Made by a program: the position numbers and the translations under genes. A stretch of 5,276 nucleotides of DNA from Lysobacteraceae bacterium (GTDB taxonomy: Bacteria; Pseudomonadota; Gammaproteobacteria; Xanthomonadales; Rhodanobacteraceae), in the NCBI GenBank assembly GCA_018971925.1, contig JAGWZT010000173.1, positions 1 to 5,276 of the forward strand, given 5' to 3'. The notes beneath the pieces are model-generated. The model was not told where the DNA came from and ran no database searches. It saw nothing but the letters and a program-made list of their open reading frames with translations. Shown here in pieces: positions 1 through 4,398 of this stretch (within the stretch, counting starts at the first letter, position 1; every line of letters starts with the position of its first letter).

Positions 1-29
1 TCTGGATGGGGTGTGGCCGTCCCATTCGT

Positions 30-44
30 GGAACAGTGTGTTCC
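30..44. promoter_or_regulatory. perfect inverted repeat GGAACA-GTG-TGTTCC, possible operator
   Basis: Two 6-bp arms (30-35 and 39-44) are perfectly complementary around a 3-nt spacer, which is the geometry of a site for a dimeric DNA-binding protein. It lies about 110 bp upstream of the likely start of the patatin-like gene. It is too short and tight to be a terminator. No regulator can be assigned from the sequence. Confidence 0.3.
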
Positions 45-139
45 CGCCCCTGCACCTTCCCATGGCGCACAATGCCATCGCTTGATCCAGGTGCCAACGG
101 AGCCCCACCTATGCACCGATCGGCACCATGATGTTTGGC

Positions 140-145
140 GGAGGG
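140..145 (+). promoter_or_regulatory. Shine-Dalgarno GGAGGG that decides the patatin start
   Basis: GGAGGG ends 7 nt before the ATG at 153. The in-frame alternatives have no comparable site: TTG at 135 lies upstream of it, and ATG at 222, 255 and 270 follow no purine-rich box. This favours translation from 153 even though the signal-peptide-like segment only begins about 34 residues later. Confidence 0.6.
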
Positions 146-152
146 TTTGCGC

Positions 153-1508
153 ATGAGCATCTGCAACGCCGAGCGTTCCATCAGCAACCCCGCCTCGGGG
201 TCCGCCAATCGCAGTCTGTTCATGGCGCTCGCCGATCTGCCTCGAATCATTGCCATGCTGAAGAAGGCGATGCCCCGACTGCATTGGATGGTTCTGTTGC
301 TCGGTGCGGTCACATTGAGCGGTTGTGCGCTGACGCCGCGCCGCCCGCCGCCACCGGACTTGATCAACGACGCCGCGCCCGACGGGTTCACGTCCGACAT
401 CCGCATCCTGACCGTCGATCGCGCCCGTTTCGCGCAACAGTCGCCCATCGTGATAAGCGACATACGCCGTGCGGCCGGAAAACAGCCGATCAACATCCTG
501 GTCCTGTCCGGCGGCGGCGCCAGCGGTGCGTTTGGCGCAGGTGCATTGCTGGGACTGACCCAGGCGCATGCACGCCCGCAGTTCGAGCTGGTGACCGGCG
601 TCAGTGCCGGCGCCCTGATCGCGCCGTTCGCTTTCCTCGGTCCCGACTGGGACCCGCAACTGCGGAAGGTGTTCTCCGGCGGCGACATCGAGCACCTGCA
701 GCATTCAATGACGCTGGGGCTGCTCGCCCGGGTCCTGTTTCCACTCGGTACCGGCCGCAGTTCGCTGGCCGAGCTGGTCGACCACAACGTGACCGACGCG
801 ATGATCGACGCGGTGGCACGCAAGGCCACGCAAGGCAACAAGCTGTTCGTCGCCACCACCGATCTGGACAGTCAGGAAACCATGCTGTGGGACATGTCGG
901 CCATCGCATTGCACGGCGGACCCGCAGCGCACGCCCTGTTCCGCAAGGTGCTGATCGCGTCGGCCAGCATCCCGGGCGTGTTCCCGCCGGTGCTGTTCCA
1001 CGTGCGCGACGGAAGCAAGGTCTATGACGAGATGCACGTCGATGGCGACGTCACCACGCCGTTGTTCGCCGCGCCGCTGATCGCGCACATCCTCCCGTGG
1101 GAGAATTCGGAACTGAAAGGGGCGAATCTGTACGTGATCGTCAACGGCCGCCTGGCCATGCAGCCGGTGGAAACACCGGTCAACACGATCAAGGTCATGG
1201 CAAGCAGCTTCTCGGCCCAGCTCACCTACAAGACGCGCGATGCGCTGGGGTTGATCCTGGACCTGACGCGCCGCGACCACATGAACTTCCTCCTCACCGA
1301 GATTCCGGTCGAGTATCCGTTCGGAAACTTTCTCGACTTCAGTCGCGGACACTTGAACAGATTGCTGGACTACGGCGAAGGCTGCGCAGCACAGGCGCAG
1401 CTTTGGACCACACCCGAACAATCGCTTCGCCACAACCTGAGCCGCTACGCCGACGAGGCGACGATGCGAACCGCCTGTCCCGGCGCGTCGCTGCAAGCTT
1501 CACGGTGA
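153..1508 (+). CDS. patatin-like phospholipase family lipoprotein
   Basis: Predicted serine lipid acyl hydrolase, 451 residues from ATG 153. The patatin fold is visible in order: oxyanion-hole glycine loop GGGASG at 120-125, nucleophile elbow GVSAG at 149-153 with Ser151 (codon 603-605), and the dyad aspartate Asp297 in a DGD motif at 297-299, where most family members have DGG or DGA. Ser and Asp form the catalytic dyad of this family. A hydrophobic run at about 46-55 ends in lipobox LSGC with Cys58, followed by a proline-rich linker (PRRPPPP), so the enzyme is probably lipid-anchored in the envelope. The start is uncertain. ATG 153 has the only good Shine-Dalgarno, but ATG 255 would give a standard 23-residue lipoprotein signal peptide. 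The last 26 bp lie inside the 186-bp direct repeat, so the C-terminal tail ASLQASR is shared with DNA upstream of the downstream zinc-finger gene. The substrate cannot be told from sequence. Confidence 0.9.
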   Translation: MSICNAERSISNPASGSANRSLFMALADLPRIIAMLKKAMPRLHWMVLLLGAVTLSGCALTPRRPPPPDLINDAAPDGFTSDIRILTVDRARFAQQSPIVISDIRRAAGKQPINILVLSGGGASGAFGAGALLGLTQAHARPQFELVTGVSAGALIAPFAFLGPDWDPQLRKVFSGGDIEHLQHSMTLGLLARVLFPLGTGRSSLAELVDHNVTDAMIDAVARKATQGNKLFVATTDLDSQETMLWDMSAIALHGGPAAHALFRKVLIASASIPGVFPPVLFHVRDGSKVYDEMHVDGDVTTPLFAAPLIAHILPWENSELKGANLYVIVNGRLAMQPVETPVNTIKVMASSFSAQLTYKTRDALGLILDLTRRDHMNFLLTEIPVEYPFGNFLDFSRGHLNRLLDYGEGCAAQAQLWTTPEQSLRHNLSRYADEATMRTACPGASLQASR

Positions 1509-1668
1509 TTCATCTCCACGGGGCAAGGCAGGTCAACGTTCACATCAACCTCGCATCCGGAGCGTTTATGAAAGACACAGGTATCAACCCGAGGGCGGCA
1601 CCCAGCGGAACCGGCTGCGCGGAGTGCACGAAGGCGGGACAGTGATGGCTGCATTTGCGCCGCTGCGC
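1483..1668 (+). repeat. left copy of a 186-bp direct repeat
   Basis: Aligned by eye with 3830-4015 at a constant offset of 2347, without gaps, with 18 mismatches (about 90% identity). The first 29 bases (1483-1511) are identical in both copies. The repeat covers the last 26 bp of the patatin gene, the intergenic DNA and the first 34 codons of a UBP zinc-finger reading frame. Similarity stops at 1668, where the left copy runs into unrelated sequence. Confidence 0.93.
1568..1668 (+). pseudogene. truncated UBP-type zinc-finger gene copy with a premature stop
   Basis: This is a 5' fragment of the gene found intact at 3915-4259. It keeps the Shine-Dalgarno (GGAG at 1559-1562) and the ATG. It encodes MKDTGINPRAAPSGTGCAEC, then TKAGQ, and stops at TGA 1643-1645, where the intact gene has TGG for Trp26. 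Reading past the stop, WLHLRRCA matches the intact protein, and then similarity ends abruptly at 1668. All zinc ligands after the first Cys pair are therefore lost. Against the intact copy it has Lys9Arg, Met21Thr, Met23Ala and silent changes, as expected for a copy that is no longer constrained. A 25-residue peptide could still be translated but would not form the domain. Confidence 0.88.
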
Positions 1669-1799
1669 GTTCCCAGACGACAAGCGCACTTGCTGTCGGT
1701 TGGGAGCAGATCAGTGAGGGAACCTCTGATCATGCTGCATGTTCGTTACCCAAGAATGGCGAAGCGACACCCTGGAGGACATGCAAAATCAGAGCGTCC
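1669..1799. other. non-coding gap between the zinc-finger fragment and osmC
   Basis: No gene is supported here. The only open stretch with a start is a 15-codon ATG frame at 1756-1803 with no good ribosome binding site. The region is the convergent space between the leftward osmC gene and the rightward patatin/fragment transcript, and holds the stem-loop at 1706-1735. Confidence 0.6.
1706..1735. terminator. stem-loop between convergent transcription units
   Basis: GATCA (1709-1713) pairs with TGATC (1727-1731) and GAGG (1716-1719) with CCTC (1723-1726), around a GAA loop with a GT bulge. GCA (1706-1708) and TGC (1733-1735) can add an outer 3-bp stem across a bulged A. It sits about 65 nt beyond the osmC stop, where a bidirectional terminator would be expected, but neither strand has a T-run after the stem. 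A non-terminator role is just as possible. Confidence 0.3.
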
Positions 1800-2228
1800 C
1801 TAGACGAGCGAGGCTTCCAACGTGATTTGCGTATTCAACACTTTCGAGACGGGGCAGCCCGCCTTGGCTTTCGCCGCGATCGATTGAAACGTCGCGTCGT
1901 CGATCTTCGGAATCTTCGCGCTGAGTACAAGACGCGAGGAGGTGATCGCGTACCCATCGGACACTTTTTCGAGCGTGACCGTCGCGTTCGTGTTCATCTG
2001 ATCGGCCGTGTAACCGGCCTCCCCCAGCGCGAGCGACAGCGCCATGGTGAAACACCCGGCATGCGCAGCGGCGATCAGTTCCTCCGGATTGGTTCCGGGG
2101 AGCCCCTCGAAGCGGCTTCCGAATCCATAGGGATAAGCCTTGAGCGCGCCGCTCTGGGTCGATATCGCGCCCTTCCCTGCCTTGACGTCACCTGCCCACG
2201 CGGCTGATCCGGTGCGGTTGATCTTCAT
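1800..2228 (-). CDS. osmC: OsmC family peroxiredoxin (organic hydroperoxide reductase)
   Basis: 142-residue cytoplasmic thiol peroxidase predicted to reduce organic hydroperoxides through a Cys-Cys cycle. It matches E. coli OsmC closely in length and in landmark stretches: PYGFGSRFEG (33-42), GTNPEELIAAAHAGCF (45-60), LGEAGYT (68-74) and KAKAGCPVSKVL (120-131). The peroxidatic Cys59 and resolving Cys125 are both present, as are the active-site Arg39 and Glu50. The start at 2228 is supported by AGGAG (2235-2239 on the complement), 6 nt upstream. A good sigma70-type promoter lies just before it (2262-2290), so it can be transcribed independently of the regulator gene upstream on the same strand, 127 nt away. 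Family members reduce hydroperoxides of fatty acids and are often induced by osmotic or peroxide stress; the trigger here is not shown. Confidence 0.95.
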   Translation of the reverse strand: MKINRTGSAAWAGDVKAGKGAISTQSGALKAYPYGFGSRFEGLPGTNPEELIAAAHAGCFTMALSLALGEAGYTADQMNTNATVTLEKVSDGYAITSSRLVLSAKIPKIDDATFQSIAAKAKAGCPVSKVLNTQITLEASLV

Positions 2229-2261
2229 GGCTCGCTCCTGTCGTGGACTTCAGGATCACCG

Positions 2262-2290
2262 ATCATAAACTTCGCCGGTACCGCTGCCAA
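2262..2290 (-). promoter_or_regulatory. sigma70-like promoter of osmC
   Basis: Read on the minus strand, -35 TTGGCA (complement of 2285-2290) and -10 TATGAT (complement of 2262-2267) each match consensus at 5 of 6 positions and are separated by exactly 17 nt. Transcription would begin near 2255, leaving a leader of about 27 nt that contains the osmC ribosome binding site. A GAACT half-site like the arms of the arsR/SDR inverted repeat lies at 2301-2305, just upstream of the -35, but one half-site is weak evidence for shared control. Confidence 0.65.
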
Positions 2291-2316
2291 TCGCACCCTT
2301 GAACTGGCGCGGCGTT

Positions 2317-2334
2317 GCGTCGGTTTTTCGACGC
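2317..2334. terminator. hairpin just after the arsR-type gene
   Basis: GCGTCG (2317-2322) and CGACGC (2329-2334) form a perfect 6-bp GC-rich stem around a 6-nt T-rich loop (A-rich on the minus-strand transcript). It begins about 21 nt beyond the stop of the leftward regulator gene, where a terminator separating it from osmC would sit. No T-tract follows on the minus strand, so intrinsic termination is uncertain. Confidence 0.35.
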
Positions 2335-2355
2335 GAGTCAAAAGCAGAGGCACAC

Positions 2356-2727
2356 TCAGGCGCGTGCGCGCCTGCCGCGCTTCCTGCCGGCGTTGGCCTT
2401 GCCGGACTGCCGGCAGTGAGCGGCCATGATGGCGTCGACCAGGCCGGGGAAGCGCTTGTCAACTTCGGCGCGGCGGGAAGTGTTGAGCATTTCCACGCCC
2501 TGCCGCTCACTGCGGATCAAGCCGGCCTCGCGCAAGATGCGGAAGTGTTGCGAGAGCGTGGATTTGGGTACGGTGCGCTCGTTGATTCGCTGAAAATTCG
2601 CGCACGACCGCGCCGTCTCGGTGTTCACCAGGCCGACATAGATCGCCATGCGTTCGGGGTCGGACAGCGCGTGGAGAATGCCCTCGACGGTGATGTTGTC
2701 GACGGAGGGATGGGTGAATGGGCGCAT
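2356..2727 (-). CDS. ArsR/SmtB-type winged-helix transcriptional regulator
   Basis: 123-residue predicted DNA-binding repressor. The N-terminal helix region carries the family-typical LSDPERMAIY (21-30). The helix-turn-helix recognition segment is KSTLSQHFRILREAGLI (55-71), followed by the wing RSERQGVEM (72-80). The metal motif ELCVC of classic ArsR is absent. The only cysteines are Cys42 and Cys105, so the signal is probably not arsenite; a redox or small-molecule signal is possible. The C-terminus is very basic (GRKRGRRARA). ATG 2727 is the only start before an in-frame stop upstream, although it lacks a clear Shine-Dalgarno. It is divergent from the SDR gene with 101 bp between starts, and that gap holds paired inverted repeats, which suggests it controls the SDR gene and itself. 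Confidence 0.88.
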   Translation of the reverse strand: MRPFTHPSVDNITVEGILHALSDPERMAIYVGLVNTETARSCANFQRINERTVPKSTLSQHFRILREAGLIRSERQGVEMLNTSRRAEVDKRFPGLVDAIMAAHCRQSGKANAGRKRGRRARA

Positions 2728-2762
2728 CCGGTCATCGTACCAGCCCTTGAAAGACTGCCTGT

Positions 2763-2801
2763 TAGTTCATAAGTCGCGAACTACGGGATTACAGAACCCG
2801 T
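2763..2801. promoter_or_regulatory. paired inverted repeats, likely operator between arsR and SDR genes
   Basis: TAGTTC (2763-2768) and GAACTA (2778-2783) are perfect inverted arms 9 nt apart. Overlapping the last base, ACGGG (2783-2787) and CCCGT (2797-2801) form a second perfect pair, also with a 9-nt spacer. Such dyads suit a dimeric winged-helix protein. A -35-like TTGAAA at 2747-2752 lies just before on the SDR strand, so binding would cover the expected -10 area. No convincing -10 was seen for either gene. Confidence 0.55.
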
Positions 2802-2828
2802 TTCCTCCCAACAGAATCAGGATGTGTC

Positions 2829-3575
2829 ATGAGCAAACTCAAAGGCAAGGTTGCAGTCGTCACGGGTGCTTCCAAGGGCATCGGCGCCGGCATCGCCAAG
2901 GCGCTCGCTGCTGAAGGCGCCTCGGTGGTCGTCAATTACGCGTCCAGCAAGGCAGGCGCCGACGCGGTCGTCACCGAGATCGGCAAGGCCGGCGGCAAGG
3001 CGGTGGCCGTGCAGGGCGACGTTTCCAAGGCGGGCGACGCCCAGGCGATCATCGAGGCCGCGGTCAAGCATTTCGGCCGCCTCGACGTGCTGGTCAACAA
3101 CTCCGGCGTCTACGAATTCAAGCCGCTGGAGGAAATCACCGAAGAGGACTTCCACCGCCAGTTCGACGTCAACGTGCTGGGGCTGCTGCTGACCACGCAG
3201 GCGGCGGCGAAGCGCCTTGGTGAAGGCGGCAGCGTGATCAACATCGGCTCGCTGGTCAGCCGATCTTTCACACCCGCCAGCGCCGTTTACGCAGGCACCA
3301 AGGGCGCGGTCGACACCATCACAGGCGTGCTCGCCCAGGAACTCGGTCCGCGCAAGATCCGCGTCAACGCCGTCAATCCGGGCATGGTCGAGACCGAAGG
3401 CACGCACGCGGCCGGCGTCATCGGTTCCGATTTCGAGGTCGGCGCCAAGGCCAAGACGCCTCTCGGTCGCATCGGCCAACCGCAGGACATCGCCTCGATC
3501 GTCACGTTCCTCGCCTCGGACGATTCCCATTGGTTGACCGGTGAGCGATTGTTCGCCAGTGGCGGCATGCGCTGA
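2829..3575 (+). CDS. SDR family NAD(P)-dependent oxidoreductase
   Basis: 248-residue classical short-chain dehydrogenase/reductase, the usual length for the family. The Rossmann dinucleotide motif is TGASKGIG (12-19), with Asp64 in GDV, and the NNSG segment (90-93) has Ser where most members have Ala. The catalytic tetrad is complete: Asn115, Ser141, Tyr154 and Lys158. PGMVET (184-189) follows the fifth strand, and the C-terminus has the usual LTGE...SGG pattern. A basic residue (Lys16) in the glycine motif and no acidic residue after the second strand (VVNYASS) suggest NADP(H) preference. AGGA (2819-2822) lies 6 nt before the ATG. Automated annotation would probably call it 3-oxoacyl-ACP reductase or glucose dehydrogenase, but the substrate is not readable from sequence. 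It is probably under the divergent ArsR-type regulator. Confidence 0.94.
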   Translation: MSKLKGKVAVVTGASKGIGAGIAKALAAEGASVVVNYASSKAGADAVVTEIGKAGGKAVAVQGDVSKAGDAQAIIEAAVKHFGRLDVLVNNSGVYEFKPLEEITEEDFHRQFDVNVLGLLLTTQAAAKRLGEGGSVINIGSLVSRSFTPASAVYAGTKGAVDTITGVLAQELGPRKIRVNAVNPGMVETEGTHAAGVIGSDFEVGAKAKTPLGRIGQPQDIASIVTFLASDDSHWLTGERLFASGGMR

Positions 3576-3582
3576 GCGAGCA

Positions 3583-3614
3583 ACGGAGCGCACCCGTGCA
3601 TGGTTGCGCTCCGT
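3583..3614 (+). terminator. strong hairpin after the SDR gene, probable terminator
   Basis: ACGGAGCGCA (3583-3592) and TGCGCTCCGT (3605-3614) form a perfect 10-bp stem around a 12-nt loop, starting 8 nt after the SDR stop. Position and stability suit a transcription terminator or a 3'-end stabilising structure. No T-tract follows, so intrinsic termination would be weaker than usual. Confidence 0.5.
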
Positions 3615-3829
3615 AGTTCCCGGCGCTCATGGCGCATCGATGCAGCCACCGGCCGGGTGCGGCTAGCCAGTGTGTCGGTGAGCAGTGGCTTCAAGCCTTG
3701 GTGCCGCATCGAAACAGTCTGGACAACAAGCATCTCGTTCCTGCGCGACCCCGTCGCGCTACCATTCGTGCACGCGGCGCGCCAATGTCGAAACGTTCAT
3801 CCATGGCAGGCGTGGCGGCAGCGCGCGTA
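3615..3829. other. non-coding stretch before the right repeat copy
   Basis: About 215 bp without a supportable gene. An open frame at 3600-3830 encodes a Ser/Arg-rich sequence with no recognisable domain, no good start signal and no partner on the other strand, so it is treated as chance. A 10-bp palindrome GCATCGATGC lies at 3634-3643. No promoter for the downstream zinc-finger gene could be identified. Confidence 0.55.
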
Positions 3830-4015
3830 GCGCGTCGCTGCAAGCTTCACGGTGATTCGTCTACGCACGACAACGCAGGTCAACGTTCACATCGACCTCG
3901 CATCCGGAGCGCTTATGAAAGACACAGGCATCAACCCGAAAGCGGCACCCAGCGGAACCGGCTGCGCAGAATGCATGAAGATGGGACAGTGGTGGCTGCA
4001 TTTGCGCCGCTGCGC
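3830..4015 (+). repeat. right copy of the 186-bp direct repeat
   Basis: Partner of 1483-1668, same orientation and ungapped. Its first 26 bp match the end of the patatin gene, including the TGA now at 3853-3855. Upstream of 3830 there is no clear patatin sequence, so this copy looks like a transplanted junction carrying only the last codons. The rest runs through the zinc-finger gene's leader, start and codons 1-34. Confidence 0.93.
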
Positions 4016-4259
4016 CGAATGCGGGCACATCGGTTGCTGTGATGCATCCCCGCATCAGCACGCTTCCAGACATTTCCACGCGACCGGGCATCCCGTGATT
4101 CGCAGCTTCGAGCCCGACGAGGACTGGTTCTACGATTACCGTACCGGAGAATTCTTCGAAGGCCCGGGACTTCAACCGCCGAATGCGCATCCTCTGGACC
4201 AACCGACCCCCGGCCCCGAGGGCAAGGTGCCCGAAAACTGGGAGGATCTGGTCCATTGA
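3915..4259 (+). CDS. UBP-type zinc-finger domain protein
   Basis: 114-residue small protein dominated by a ubiquitin-hydrolase-type zinc finger (zf-UBP). Candidate zinc ligands are Cys17, Cys20, Cys33, Cys36, Cys41, Cys42, His47, His49, His53, His55 and His59, arranged CAEC - CAEC - CC - H-rich as in this fold. The core WWLHLRRCAECGHIGCC (26-42) and HFHATGHPVIRSFEP (53-67) are typical of bacterial members. In eukaryotes the domain binds the free C-terminal tail of ubiquitin. Bacteria generally lack ubiquitin, so the ligand here is unknown. The C-terminal 40 residues are acidic and proline-rich with no domain seen. GGAG (3906-3909) lies 5 nt before the ATG; an in-frame GTG at 3852 would add 21 residues but has no better signal. 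A truncated copy lies at 1568-1668. The flavoprotein gene follows 139 nt later on the same strand. Confidence 0.9.
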   Translation: MKDTGINPKAAPSGTGCAECMKMGQWWLHLRRCAECGHIGCCDASPHQHASRHFHATGHPVIRSFEPDEDWFYDYRTGEFFEGPGLQPPNAHPLDQPTPGPEGKVPENWEDLVH

Positions 4260-4398
4260 CCGGGATCTTCGACAACGTGCGTCTGACCCGGGATCGTTTT
4301 TGCAGCCAGCCGGGCGGTGATACGCCTTTGCCGAGCGTCGTACCGAGGCGAGTTGGCAGGCGGTTCCGGCTCGCATCGACGAAGGAGGCAGCGCGGCA
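4260..4398 (+). other. spacer between zinc-finger gene and flavoprotein gene
   Basis: 139 bp. The flavoprotein frame is open back to a TGA at 4318-4320 but has no ATG, GTG or TTG before 4399, so it is read as leader. A TTTTT run near 4300 is not preceded by a convincing hairpin. GAAGGAGG at 4381-4388 is a near-ideal Shine-Dalgarno for the GTG at 4399. The two genes may share a transcript. Confidence 0.5.

Larger units (their letters stand above)
1..152. other. upstream intergenic DNA with no supported gene
   Basis: This stretch precedes the patatin-like gene. All three forward frames were read. The first is open to a stop at 154-156, the second to 83-85 and the third to 128-130, and none gives a recognisable protein. 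The second frame could be the C-terminal tail of a gene entering from the left (it ends HLPMAHNAIA), but nothing confirms that. No good -35/-10 pair was seen. The main visible structures are a perfect palindrome at 30-44 and the Shine-Dalgarno sequence at 140-145, listed separately. Confidence 0.5.

Noticed and set aside
128..1027. Long open frame overlapping the patatin gene on +
   Set aside because: Arg/Pro-rich low-complexity translation typical of an alternate frame in GC-rich coding DNA; the overlapping frame has full patatin motifs.
2747..2775. SDR promoter starting at TTGAAA
   Set aside because: The -35 is good, but no -10 with proper spacing matches: CATAAG is at 15 nt and TAAGTC at 17 nt matches poorly.
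2817..3593. 258-codon open frame on the minus strand
   Set aside because: It is antisense to the SDR gene, whose catalytic tetrad is complete; the antisense product shows no domain.
3600..3830. 76-codon open frame after the SDR gene
   Set aside because: No clear ribosome binding site, no recognisable domain, and it starts inside the terminator-like hairpin.
3740..3830. Possible further patatin remnant upstream of the right repeat copy
   Set aside because: The frame ending at TGA 3853 shares only a few scattered residues (SRY) with the patatin C-terminus beyond the repeat edge; the match is too weak to separate from chance.
4260..4310. Terminator with the TTTTT run near 4300
   Set aside because: The only stem available is about 4 bp with a loop of more than 20 nt, not a credible intrinsic terminator.
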